This document shows, in pieces, positions 48,894-60,316 of a stretch of 64,000 nucleotides of DNA. This DNA comes from Lepas anatifera (lineage: Eukaryota; Arthropoda; Thecostraca; Lepadidae). How positions within the stretch are numbered: the stretch's first letter is position 1; each line of letters opens with the position of its first letter. A program made the translations under genes and the position numbers. The DNA is taken from the NCBI GenBank assembly GCA_034440635.1, contig JAOTON010002119.1:57478-121477 (forward strand), given 5' to 3'. The notes beneath the pieces are model-generated. The model searched no databases and was not told the DNA's origin. It saw nothing but the letters and a program-made list of their open reading frames with translations.

Positions 48894-51800
48894 CTGCGAA
48901 CAAAGGCCTTGCCATAAGGGACAAATTCCGCAGTACTTATGCCGGAGGCATGATTACTTAGTTTATCCACCCAATCGAATATCCATTTCCTTTCGACGTG
49001 TAAAGCTCTGAACTACTAAGTTTGTTACTTCACACGTACCTGCTCTTTTCTCCATCTCTTATCACCACAAAACCAAAGCCAAATTCTGACCTTCAATTGT
49101 TTGTAAAATAGCGCTATGGTATGGACCAGTCATCCCGTTTTAATTGAGTAAAGTTCTCAAAAGTGGCCAACTTCTCGGATGACGCAAACGAATCTTCATG
49201 CTATTGGTAAGTCGGGCTCGATTAAACTAAAACCAAATGTTCGACAAAAAGAAAGGTTTGTAGCGTTTTCCTTTGCTATTTCACTCCAGCATTAATCACT
49301 AGCCTTTTCAAAGGTAATTCAGAGCTCGTTTCATCGATTTCTCCAGGTAAACTATGTTTTAGGAACAACTTTATTCCTTAGGAATACAATTCCAGCATCA
49401 GGAGCAGGGTATCATAATGAAATTCCTGAAAAGGGCTAAAAAACTGGCCTGCTTTCCAAATCGTTGAACTTTAGCTAGATCATAATGATGCGAGACCAAT
49501 TGATGATGGAAAATACAAGAATACCAGTAAAAGTTCAATTTTTGGGAGCGCTGGGTCTCACCCAGTCAATACCACCACTCCGACACGTTGCCGCTAAAAA
49601 TTAAGACCACCACGGTGCAGAAAAATAGCAAGCTTCCCACGATAGCCCTACTGTAAAAAAACACGCATCCTGTTACTGTAGCGGGGCAGGGTGGAACGGA
49701 TGGAGAATATGTGTGTCACGTCACCGCCACCGGCAGATAAATTTGTGGGGGGGGGGCTGCGTGGGCGACAAGTGATCACACGGGGCGGCATCGTTACATG
49801 CGATGCACGACATCGAAGAAAGCACCACACAAGCCGGACAATTTAAATGGGTCGGGATTTGGTGGGAAGCGAGGCAGCATGGCCATACATTTTTAGGGTT
49901 GAAATTAGTCGGGAAATATGCCCACCTCGCCCCGCGTGTTAACGGTAGCCTGCCCCGGCGCAGACCCATACACGTCCAGATAGGAGTGGTGCCATGGGCC
50001 GTCTTATACCCCCTCTCCTGTGATTTAGTTATACCTTTCGCCCGTCTCCTCCTTTAAAATTGTTCCACCTTGAAAGCTCCATAGTTTCATTATTCCCCAT
50101 GGCGTCAGCCTCCCCTGATGCCGTGCCCTCTGTAACGCCCACTGAGATGTCGCCTCATGAGAAAGGGGTTGGTGTCGGGCCCTCCCGGCCACGCCATCGG
50201 CCTATTCCCACGGAACCTAATGCATGTTTCTGTAACGAAGCCTCTTGCCAGACTATGCCGCCAGACTAATCCTGACGGAACCTAATGAAGCAATTCTGTA
50301 ACGAAGCCTGGTTTCCCGAGACCACGCCGCCAGACTAGTTTTTCGGATCCTAATCGAGCGTTTGAGGCGGAGACGTCGACGCGGCTGAACCGCGCCCACA
50401 GTGAATTCCGTGTTTCCAAAACATAATTAGAACTGCAAATATGCCCTGATTGGCTGTAATCCTCAACTGAACCTGAATTCGGAAGTGAAGGAGACGGTCG
50501 AACTGAACACGGACGAGACGCGAAAAATAATGGCCGAGAACTGAAAGCAAAAAAAGGATTCAACATTGTACCTAGTGTCCGCAGCTCAGGTGTACAACTC
50601 TTGAGTTCCAACTCCAGCAGAACCAAGCGGGAACATGCTCTGATATATTCACATGGTGAAACCTAGACCAGGACTAAGTTAACAAATGAGGCAAACATCT
50701 GACAACAGCTTTCAGTAAAAGGGTGGAGCCACAATCGCATAAAGACGAGAAAGACTAATGTAACACGAGCGCCACAATTGAGTTTGGCGCCAACTGCTAC
50801 TAAACCTCTGAATTGAAGGAACAACACCAAGTTATAATACTCTAGAACACTACAAATATAAACTAAACAAATATTTAGATAACGCTGTTGGTCATGGTCG
50901 ACCCAGGTTACAAAGTCTCGGTTTCTGACGTTAGCGGTTCATTCTAAATGAAATATGGTTGGAATTTCTACGCATATATTTTGCAAAGATTCGTCCGAAA
51001 CATGTATAAACCCAGCAGACAACACGCAAGACCGTGCTTCACACCAAATCTGAGGTAATATTACCGTGTCTGCACCCAAGGAAGACGAATTTGCAAAGAC
51101 AGGGGGGACAAATGAAGGGAGTGTGGTGGGCTGTGGTATAATAATTGTTGGGGTTGAACGACGCACTTGGCTGGGTCTGGCTGGCTCTCACCAGCGGCTG
51201 TCGTTTTCTCATGATTCCTCTCGTGTCGCAGCCGGGCGTGGCCGTGCTGCCTTCGACACCGATGACGTCGCCGTCGTCTCTCGTCCGGTGGTTCTGTGGA
51301 CGCCAGCAGATATGGAGTGGTGAGCCTCCGGCCGGTCCATGGCCAGTGTCGTCCTGCCGTGGCTGTTTCCGCCTCCGTCTACCGGCGTTCGCGTCTCTGA
51401 TCCACATCGAAGGGCTAATGAAGCGCCGGCACTTTGTCACGAGCCTCCGCTATCCTGTTGCATGATGAACACGCCTCCGCTCTCCGCTCACTTCTCTGGA
51501 CCTCCCTCTGTCGCCACTGCCACCAGACTCCTCGACCTCCCCTCCTCTCGCCGCTGCCAACATACTTGCTTTCCTTCGCCACTGTCTCCAGACTTCGCTC
51601 CTTCGCCGCTGTCTCCCGACTTCCTATCGTCGCCTTCTCCTCCGTCGCTCTCCTGTAGGATCGCCTTCTTTCTGTTTTGGACCGCCTTCCACCGCCATTG
51701 ACCCAGGAGGTAGTGACCTCCAACGGGAAGAATTTCCAACAGGGACGGCGCTTCACCATGTGCTTGGTTTCCGTTGCCGTCCCGATGGACACAGATGTGC

Positions 51801-52290
51801 CTGCGCCGCCATTGCCGTCCCCATCTCAGCGTGGCGGGCGGGTGATTTGACCGGGCGGTAATCCACCCGTACTAGCCGTTGCGCGTCGTCAGAATCCGTA
51901 ATTGCTGTTAGGGGTGTTCCTCGGCCGGTGTGGGTGCCCAGCGGCGCCTTCGAAACGACGTTAGAGACTGCCACCCGCCGCCGGCTAATGACGCCGGAGC
52001 AAACCCTGGCGATCTGGCACTCGTCCTCTGATGCCGACGCTGACCTGTGTAATGTGTTGGCATCCGATCGCACCGCAGATGCCTGACAGCAGAGTCGTTA
52101 ATCCCCATCGGGCGTCCGTTGAGTCAGTGCAGGCCCAGCTGTCCACGCCGTCGCTGCTGCTGCGTGGAGCTGACACTGACCTGGAGCGAACTAAAATTCG
52201 GAGCGGGGGGGTACTTTGGGGGCCCGGGTGCAGACATGGCTTTTGATATGGTACACTAAACACACCCGACGAAATTCACTGCGAAGACCT
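48894..52290 (-). other. intron of the transporter gene
   Basis: No further gene supported. It contains a G9 run near 49748 and a two-copy tandem of about 75 bp near 50195-50340 (phrases AACCTAATG, CTGTAACGAAGCCT, GCCGCCAGACTA). A C/T-rich stretch at 51500-51650 has loose 27-30-bp periodicity. CpG-rich sequence at 51060-52200 has open frames on both strands that I do not recognise. Confidence 0.5.
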
Positions 52291-52294
52291 TTAA

Positions 52295-53137
52295 CACGCG
52301 CATTGACGGGGGGGCGGGTACCCGCCCCCTCGGGCTTTTCGGAGATAGCAAGGAAAAACGGCGGCGCTACGCGCCGCCGTACTTGGTATACCTTTTTCCT
52401 CATCATTTTTACAACTTCTGCGAAAATTTTAAGGTTAGGTCATCTCAGGTCAGGTCACCAGTACAGGTCAAGTGACCCGACCTAAAAAAGTTTAAGATAG
52501 TATAAGTCGGAGCAGGGGGTGAACTTATCCGATTGAAACTCATATCACATAATGGCCCCATCGAGTTCTCTAAAATATGTTCCGGTATTTTTGATATCGA
52601 TGACCTAAAGTCAGGTACGAGGCATGAACTCTCCATTGGAAATACATGGGAAAAATGTTTTTACGGAATAACTCAGTAACGGATGGTGATAGAGCATTTA
52701 TTTTAGCTGCATTAGACTCGCCTGGGCTTTGCGGTTCCAATGATATACATTTTATATAATTTGACCCTGACCTGACCTCAGGTCAGGTCAAATCACTTGA
52801 TTTGACCTAGCAAGGTCCAATTATATATCATTCGATTTGACTTGCTTAGAGGATTCATACAGTTCAAGTCGTTTTGCTCTATCTTTACTTGTTCAGATGT
52901 AATGGCCGAAAAACTGAATTTACATGTTATCCCTATGACGGCCATGTTTGGACCTCTCGTGACCTTAAATGTGACCTGACAAAAAAATGGTTCAAATGTT
53001 TTCGATGGAGAAGTGGATGGGCAGCCCAACACCGTTTACCGTTTTTCGCTACCTACCGTGGTTCTCCGAGATCTTAGGGGGCGGGTACCCGCCCCCCGTC
53101 AATGCGAAGGTGGCTCAGAACCCCGTCAATGCGCGTG
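52295..53137 (+). mobile_element. TTAA-flanked, AGGTCA-rich non-autonomous element, copy 1
   Basis: 843 bp. TTAA on both sides (52291-52294 and 53138-53141). Inverted ends CACGCGCATTGACGGGG, each followed by the palindrome GGGCGGGTACCCGCCC. An inner hairpin ACGGCGGCG...CGCCGCCGT lies near 52360. Numerous AGGTCA and TGACCT hexamers are present, including a long palindrome centred near 52781. No coding capacity. The TTAA duplication suggests piggyBac-type mobilisation. It lies in an intron, 127 bases beyond the donor of the exon at 53265-53396. Confidence 0.82.
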
Positions 53138-53264
53138 TTAATTCAGAAAAAAACATGTTGAATACGAAGAAATAATAGAACTGGCCAAAAAGATACAAAT
53201 GTATCCTTACATTAACATATTACTATAGCTAATTCATAACTACACCAAGTCGCTTGCTACTTAC

Positions 53265-53396
53265 TAGTGTAGTCGAGAGGTTCAATGGAGACGGGGGCAC
53301 CCGGCACTGAGCAAATCTCCACGTCCTTGGCAGCGTCAGAGATTGGAGAACCCATCACCGTTCCCAAGCTCACCAGCACGGCCCCGACGGTAGCAC
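53265..53396 (-). CDS. SLC49-family transporter, exon before last
   Basis: 132 bp, acceptor CCGGCAG and donor GTAAGT, phase 1 in and phase 1 out, open throughout. It encodes ATVGAVLVSLGTVMG, the end of transmembrane segment 11 by position, then a 28-residue polar loop ending PLDYT. Assigned from phase agreement with both neighbours and position in the family layout. Confidence 0.78.
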
Positions 53397-53569
53397 CTGC
53401 CGGCAGTGAAGCGGGAAGTCAGTTCATCGCCAGCATCTGACAGCGGCTGTTGCAAGCACGCCTTACCCACCACCGCCTGGCAGGTTCGGTCGAACTCCCT
53501 GTTAGTTTTTCACGAATGATTCTGAGTGGATTCAAATGAGACGCGCGTCGCTTTGCCGGCTTCTGGGGT

Positions 53570-54370
53570 GATTAATTTGACAACTTATGACCGAAACTTG
53601 GCATCAGGTCAGGTCAGGTCAAGGAGCTATGACGTCATTTCTAAACCTTTGTAATTTTTTTCTAAAATGACCCCTGACAAAACCAGAGTGTTACTCGGCT
53701 TCTGCAGTAGAAGATCTACATCTACATGTATGCATGTACATACATGTAAAAGAGATCTAGAATCTATGTTCTTCTATCTTCTAGATTTATCTTGTAGAAT
53801 ATCAAATAGGTCCTCATTTCATAATTAAAAAGCTCTTTGCAACAACAAATCTGCATGCACTCATCCATTTTGAAGTCAGGTCAATGCCAATGTCACCGGG
53901 GTCACTAAAAGTCACGATTTTCGAAATTATCTTTATCTCTAACTGTTGAACAGAGCAAGACCCAGTCCTGAATTTGGTATCATAGTAATGAGCATGATCC
54001 AAGTATTTGAATGGTATGCAACATGACGTTAAAACGTTATTGTTTGATCTTGACCTAAAGTCAAAGGTCATGCCGCATATCATTTCAATCCTTGGATAAG
54101 AAAACACCCTGATGTCTTTTGTTTTGTTCTAGGTCTCATGGTGCCCGAGTTAAAATATATTTTCTAAATGGGCCTAAATTTGAATCATTTTGCCCCACCG
54201 TGACGTCACGGGTCAAAGGACATGGTTCAAATTGGGCTGCAGAGTATCAGACTGCAGGACACTTTAAGCACCGTTTCAATTTTTTCCGTAGCTTCCCCGA
54301 GTTCTTGAAGCCGGAGGGGAGTCTCGATCGGACCCCCGTCCCCGGCGGTGGTGTGTACGAAAATAGCCTA
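53570..54370. repeat. AGGTCA-rich degraded repeat in intron
   Basis: Contains CAGGTCAGGTCAGGTCAAGG near 53610 and scattered TGACCT motifs. Probably an old relative of 52295-53137; ends not recognisable. Confidence 0.45.
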
Positions 54371-54488
54371 GGTGGCGCCGGGTTATGACGTTCATAGTGT
54401 AATCACAAAAAACTCTCCGTAAACGGCTCCATGTCAATTTGTTGTGTAATTTAGTAACAACTCCTGCCTGCGTTTAGTTAGTATAGCA

Positions 54489-54562
<74 letters not shown>
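54489..54562. repeat. (GA)n microsatellite next to a splice donor
   Basis: About 35 GA units, 14 bases from the donor of the exon at 54576-54733. In the gene's sense strand it is a long CT tract just inside the intron. Confidence 0.95.
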
Positions 54563-54575
54563 ATCCTTGACCAAC

Positions 54576-54733
54576 CTGGCATGAAGACGAAGGAGTTGCT
54601 GTAGGTCTGGTCTATGGGGTAGGTGGCCTCCACACCCAGCCTCCAGCGCCAGTGGGTAGCTGGCCACGCCCACAAACCCCATCAGGGCCATAGTGAGCGC
54701 CACCAGCCACTCCATGTCTGGGTGCCTCACCGC
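54576..54733 (-). pseudogene. SLC49-family transporter, exon with family signature, one frameshift
   Basis: 158 bp, acceptor TTTGCAG, donor GTTGGT. It encodes a transmembrane segment (LTMALMGFVGVASYPLALE), then the SLC49 signature GVEATYPI followed by SNSFVF. The signature (acidic residue, then TYP) is characteristic of FLVCR/SLC49 proteins and is the best evidence for the family. One extra base near 54637-54645 shifts the frame between the two halves. With it discounted, phase is 0 in and 1 out, matching both neighbours. Confidence 0.83.
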
Positions 54734-54954
54734 CTGCAAACGAAGCAATCGGAAACATGTCCAGCTACTTGAAGTGCCATCAAACACAACGAATAATCAT
54801 AATGCAGCGATCGGAAATAGATCTGTCTTGGAACATGTATCACTAAGATGAAAATATGACAAAAAAATATGAAAAGAAAAGTGAGTTTCCAACAACTATA
54901 CGTAAATATCTAGGGAGGGGCTGGGGCACAGGTTATGATCCCTGCTGTAATTTT

Positions 54955-55560
54955 TACACGCGCTGGTATGGGGAAGGGGTAGATACCCATCCCCTTCCTA
55001 TGTTTGTTTTTGTAAAAGGTAGCAAACGGCGGTGCGCATTGCTAGCGTACTTGATATACTTGTTACCTGGGCTTTCGCAGCTTCTAACGAAATTTTAGGT
55101 CCAGGTCATGTGAGGTCAAGGTCGCCAGCCCAGGACACCGTAACCAGTCTAACCCAGTCTTACCCAGAGAACCCAGTCTAAAAACTGTTAAGAGGCGCAC
55201 CAGACGTAATGTTTTGATATGAATTTCACATTACACATTAATGTCACTGAGAACAACTATTTGCATCAACCATATTTTTTTACATCGATGGCCTGGGGTG
55301 AGGTCAAGGTCATGCCTTCTCCATTAAAAACGCAAGGGGAAACTGCTTTAAATTCGATAACTTCCCGGAAAATCGTGATAAAGCGCTTATTTTGAAGCCA
55401 TCGTGTTTGACTTACCACTGCAGTGCAAATGATATGCATTATGACCTTTGATGACTTTGATCTGACCTTGAGGTCCGTCCATGAGTTATGAAACCCGTAT
55501 TCTGTTCTGACTGTTGGCAATGTTCGCCTCAACCGATCGTTGTTGAGGAAAGGCTTACTT
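54955..55560 (+). repeat. diverged copy of the AGGTCA-rich element
   Basis: Same order of landmarks as 52295-53137: ACACGCGC start, palindromic GGGG...CCCC block near 54975-55000, GGCGG hairpin remnant, then TCTAACGAAATTTTAGG and AGGTCAAGGTC. Lies in an intron in the same orientation as copy 1. Confidence 0.6.
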
Positions 55561-55916
55561 CGGGCCTCTAGTCATCTACATCCACACCCTTCCTCCGACG
55601 ATCGTCCAAGACCAAAACGTTGCGTTTACCTTCCCCACGCCTTTTACATCTCTAGGCTCTTTTTCATATAAATTTTGTCCAAGTTGTTGCAAGTTGGGCT
55701 TCTGATGTCGGAGCCTCACTAAAGTCATCAAGGAACTTGTCACAAAGGCTCCAGCCCCATGATCCGAAGCTAGCAACTTCCGCAATGCAGGGTTGATTTG
55801 AAAGTAACAGTTTAGCGTCCCACAAAGTACAGGAACGGCCGCCCCTCTCAGGTCACCATCTCACCAGTCAGTTGCCAGTCGAACTCATGTCTGGTAATCA
55901 TTCAGCGGCGGAGCGC

Positions 55917-56040
55917 CTTAGGGGAATCGATCCCAAGCCTGCATATGCACTGCCACTGCATGTTCCTGAGCAGCGGACCAGAGCCCACCAACGTTCTACC
56001 AACTGAGCTAACGGGGCGGCACTGAGCTACCTGGGCGGCT
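55917..56040 (-). repeat. tRNA-derived SINE head
   Basis: The minus strand reads GCCGCCCCGTTAGCTCAGTTGG, with A box TAGCTCAGTTGG near 56010-55999, and B box GGGATCGATTCC near 55932-55921, spaced as in a tRNA gene. The part between does not fold into a normal anticodon arm. A duplicated partial head (GCCGCCCAGGTAGCTCAGT) precedes it. So it is a SINE or tRNA pseudogene rather than a working tRNA. Confidence 0.65.
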
Positions 56041-56444
56041 CCTGCCTTGGCCCACCCGTGTTGGGTGTTTTTTTTGGTATTTAGAAGGTGTCTTAAGCAT
56101 TTTATGTTTGTCTTTTTCGGCCTTAGCAATTTGGGGAACTTGCAGTATCTTTTGACTATCTTTGGCTGCCTTTTTTCTTCTGAAGGGTGGGTTTCATGTA
56201 TTTTAGCTCTTTGACTGTATCCATCGTTTTAGGATCATAGGTCACTCCCAGGAGACTTAATGTGGTTGATTGCACCCCACCTTCAGCAGTCTTTACAAAA
56301 CTTATTATAAAACCTATCCACCTCTGAATCTCTAAAATTACTCAGATCTGTCCAGCTCTACGAGTCAAGGAAAGATATGTCATACCCACAAGATAGTGAC
56401 ACTTCTTTGTTAGTTTTACCAGTGGTCGGATGCCGAGGACCCAC

Positions 56445-56597
56445 CTGGCAGAAGACGATAAGGCTGAGTGTCGCGAGCGTGTACGATGCTTTCACCACGT
56501 CCACCATTCTGCCGGTTTTCTCCCCATGAAACCAAGCACCAGGGCACCAGGCACTCCACAGCCGAAGAACAGGGCACCGCATAAGGCCAGTGAATCC
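56445..56597 (-). pseudogene. SLC49-family transporter, exon for middle transmembrane segments, two frameshifts
   Basis: 153 bp (51 codons), acceptor CTTCCAG, donor GTGGGT. It encodes GFTGL, then CGALFFGCGVPGALVLGFMG in a shifted frame (transmembrane segment 8), then GRMVDVVKASYTLATLSLIVFCQ back in the first frame (segment 9). The two shifts (near 56584 and 56523) compensate, so the exon stays open and ends in phase 0. If real, a stretch of about 20 residues would be misread. The order agrees with SLC49A3-type proteins. Confidence 0.8.
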
Positions 56598-56872
56598 CTG
56601 GAAGCGTGCATGCCTTTAATCACAAACAGAACATAACTGAAATCTGGGGTTGATAATGATTTTGTAGTTAAAGAAAGCAGAATGAAATACGGAAGCAACA
56701 AAGTGCAAACCACATTTGAAGCAAATATGGAGGAAACAATTGTATCTTGCAAAAATTGTAAACATGTACATGTAAGCGACTCCCTCCTTCACACCGTCCT
56801 TGTACGACAAACAGCTACATTCCAGCTATTCCGGCTTCACCAATTCAGACAGTGCCGAGTGTTGGTATTTAC

Positions 56873-57089
56873 CGTTGAGTAGCCTGAGGTGCAGAACATC
56901 TGACCCAGGAGTGTGGCCACGCAGTTCATGGTGCCGATGGCGGGTCCGAAGCCGAGCGACAACACCACCAGCGGCCTGTTGCGGAGCAGCGCCTTAATGG
57001 TGGTCCAGAAGGGCACAGTGGCGGAAGGCAGCGCGGCGCTCCGGCTCGGCGGCGTCGGCCGGGTGTGAGCTGCCGCCGGGCACACGGGG
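56873..57089 (-). CDS. SLC49-family transporter, exon for central loop and segment 7
   Basis: 217 bp. The acceptor is TGATTACAG, chosen because it alone matches the phase-2 end of the preceding exon; the nearer GGCGGCAG would break the frame. The donor GTAAAT gives phase 0. It encodes a Pro/Ser/Arg-rich loop (HTRPTPPSRS) and WTTIKALLRNRPLVVLSLGFGPAIG, a transmembrane segment, then CVATLLGQMF. The loop, KALLRN motif and following segment match the second-half start of SLC49A3-like transporters. The first ten coding bases are also part of the 20-bp minisatellite unit directly upstream. Confidence 0.85.
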
Positions 57090-57092
57090 CTG

Positions 57093-57960
57093 TAATCACA
57101 CATACACGGGACTGCAGCCGAGCACACGGAGCTGTAACCGAATACACGGGACTGTAACCGAGCACACCGGGCTGTAACCAAGCCTACGGGGCTGTAACCA
57201 AACATACGGGACTGTAACCGAGCACACGGGGCTGGTAACCGAGTACACAGGACTGTAACAAAACATAAAGAACTGTAACTGAAGAACACGGGACTGTAAC
57301 CGAGAACACGGGGCTGTAAACAAACATACGGGACTGTAACCAAACATACGGGGCTGTAACCAAGCACACCGGGCTGTAACCAAACATACAGGACTGTGGC
57401 CGAGCACTGGGGGCTGTAACCGAATACACGGGGTTGTAACCGAGTACAGGGAATGTAACCAAACACACTGGGCTGTAACCAAACATACGATACTGTAACC
57501 GAAAAACACGGGACTGTAACCGAGAAAACAGGGGCTATGTAAACAAACATACGGGGCTGTAACCAAGCATACCGGGATGTAACCAAACATACGGGACTGT
57601 AAACAAACACACGGGGCTGTAACCAAGCACACCGGGATGTAAACAAAACATACGGGACTGTAAACAAACACACGGGGCTGTAACCGAGCACAACGGGCTG
57701 TGACCGCGCACACGAGACTGTAACAAAACATGAGGGGCTGTAACCGAGCACACGAAGTTGTAACAAAACATGCGGGTCTGTAACCGCGTACACCGGGCCG
57801 TGACCGAGTACACAGGGCCATAACTGAGTATACAGGGATTGTAACCGGGCACATGAGACTGTAAACGAGCACACTGGACTGTATCCAAGGACACAGGGTG
57901 AAGCCAAACAGCCTGGGTGTAATTGGGAAAGATGAAATTGCAACCAGGAAGATGAGGCTG
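57093..57960 (-). repeat. 20-bp minisatellite carrying repeated 3' splice-site sequence
   Basis: About 40 units of CGGGGCTGTAACCAAACATA (plus strand) with point changes, ending at the acceptor of exon 56873-57089. On the gene's sense strand each unit contains TTACAGCCCCG or TTACAGTCCCG. The frame of the exon remains open through the array to about 57991, adding nearly 300 repeat-encoded codons. Confidence 0.92.
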
Positions 57961-59479
57961 TTACTTGGCATAGGGGAGTAGAACCGGGCATACCGATATA
58001 GCTGAGCGGACGATGTGCAATCGGGAACAGTAAGATTAAATAGGTGTAAAATCATTGGAATAAAAGCGCTTTTCTAGGCCTGTTTTCATAGCAGTATTTT
58101 ATGCTTTCTCTGTTACACATGTTGTTGAAGTTGACTAAGAAGTATTAGTTTTATATACTGCTGATTATTTTTTTATAGATTTTAGTAATGCATGCTTTTG
58201 CCTCCAGATAACCGCTCATGTATATTTGCTGTGGGTCCAACAACTGCAAGGCAGTAATTACGGTCCTTGTGGTCATTGTCTGATCAATAGTCCGGGATGG
58301 GGCTACTTCTATAGTAGCATGTATTTTTTTAGATAACGTCGTGTGTCAAGCTGCAATAAATATTGGGAAGATAAAAATACACCGGGGAGACGAGGCTGTA
58401 CTGAGGGCACGAGCTGGCCAAACAGCGACTCAGATGCCCACGCTCAGCTCATAGGGAGGAATGGTGTAAAGTGGGGGTTTATTCCACGTCTCACACTGGC
58501 ACACTCCAAGACGAAGCAACACAAATGGTGAAAAGACTGGGCATCGAAAACAATGGAAAATAACGAAAAAAACAAAGGTAGGCATGTGTGCGTTTTTTGC
58601 CGAAGCACGATAAATAAAAGAGAACACCAGAGGTTCGGAGCGAGATCACGTGATCAATGCGTGCTTATGAGCGCAAAACCCTTGTAACTAAGTCTGTACA
58701 AACTTTACCCAGCAGGGTTTGGCTCATTCCATGTCATTGATAACGTGATCCTAATTCGGCCTACAACGTGTTTTTGCCTTGCCAGAAGCTTCCAAGTGCA
58801 TCCCCCGAAACCCACTGATCTTTGGAAACGGTTTGCAAAAAAAAAACGTTATTGCCCGGGGAAGTACACCCAAAAGCTTACAGATCCAGTTGCAGGGAGC
58901 TGTACTTTCCCAATGACATTGCTTTCAAGTGAATGCGAGAGCCAAGGACGATGCTGAACAGAATATGAGAAAAATATGTAAAGAACTTTGATCAGACATT
59001 TTAGCGTGCTTTTGTCTATGCGATCAGGCGACTTCCCAAGCCAAAAGACACTTAGTGATGCATTAAGCAGTGCAATACTCGGTGCTTCTCGTCAGGGCAT
59101 AGCTTAACATATTTTGTTAAGTCAAATATTTCAGATGCGAGAGTTTCATGATGCTATACACACCTGCCTACCTCTATACGCAAAAAATTGAATTTGTCGA
59201 GCAGAGTGATTGATTCGAACACAATACTCAATTGTAGAGGAAAAGAATGATGCACGACTTAAAATCATCCATCGTGCCGTTCTAGAGAAATTGCCCACTT
59301 ACTTTTAGTGAAAATTTCGAAAAGGAAGACCCTTTTAACATTCCGTCCTATAGTGCATGATATCTTTTTAGGTCAATCCTGAACGTCAATCCATATCTTT
59401 TTATGCTTCCTGTGGAGTAAATGTATAGTGTAATGTACCAATGGAAAGCCAAAACCTCGCAAAGCATCAACTTCCCGCA
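57961..59479 (-). other. intron of the transporter gene
   Basis: No additional gene supported; AT-rich. Confidence 0.5.
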
Positions 59480-60002
59480 AAGCATCAGCTGGACCTTCAT
59501 ATCCGGAGAGAGCGGGCAGGAGCCGAGCGGCTGTATGTTGAGCTTGTCGAGGATGGTCATGATGTTGGCCCAGCTCTCCTCAACATCCGGAGCCGCTGCT
59601 ACGAGCATCAGCCTCTTCACGGAGGTCAGTTTGGCTTCCCGACCACCAACACCGTCAACATGTCAAGCTCGCTTGCTGGGCGGCTCCTGCACCCCATCTA
59701 CTGCCTCGCAGACTATGAGACAGACCTTCAGGACAGACCGTCCGCCATCAAGCCCGAGCTGGAACTGGTGGTGGTCCGGATCGAGGTCTCGGGTTTCCAG
59801 TAGGCTTACGAGACTCTCATCGAGGAAAGAGAGTCTTGTAGTCCATGAGAGAGCAAGCGTCCTGGTCGTCTGCCCAGGGTCCTCCCTCAAAGGCTTTGAG
59901 AGTCAGCCTGCAGGTGGCACAGACAGAGGTCGGGTGAAGGTTTGAAGAGAGGCAGTAGGACGGTAGGTACTGGCGGATCAAGACTTCCAAGGCTTGAGAC
60001 AC
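59480..60002 (-). pseudogene. degraded transposase-like gene fragment
   Basis: The minus strand reads a cysteine motif TSVCATCRLTL near 59900, then in another frame LGLDGGRSVLKVCLIV (about 59720), a stop, and KRLMLVAAAPDVEESWANI with DMKVQLMLCG (about 59500). These phrases, in this order, are typical of a family of uncharacterised, multi-copy invertebrate proteins that look like transposases. I cannot name the family. At least one stop and one frame change. It lies antisense to nothing and parallel to the host gene, in its intron. Confidence 0.5.
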
Positions 60003-60316
60003 AGGACTGCGGGACTTCTTTCGTTCGCAGAGACAGCAAATTACCGCCAGAGAGCAAGAATGGTCCCTCGGACCGAGATCCTTTCTACCAGAATGGGGAG
60101 AGGCATCTCCTCTTAACTTCCCTCAATAGATTGAATGATGTGATGCATATCTGAGAGAAAACTACTTGAAAAAGCCATGAGCCTGTCACCAGATGCCTGA
60201 TGTGCAAAATAAAGGTATCTTGGTATGGCTGCTTAGCAACTCTTGCGGTCTGTGATCTCTCTTCTAGCTATCGCACTCGACAGCTAGGAAAAAACTAGCT
60301 CAGCAACAAAACTTAA

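Noticed and set aside
51060..52263. Several open frames in CpG-rich sequence
   Set aside because: Frames overlap on both strands with no conserved motif; composition is the likely cause.
57093..57960. CRISPR-like look of the 20-bp array
   Set aside because: Units are directly joined with no unique spacers, and the context is an animal intron.
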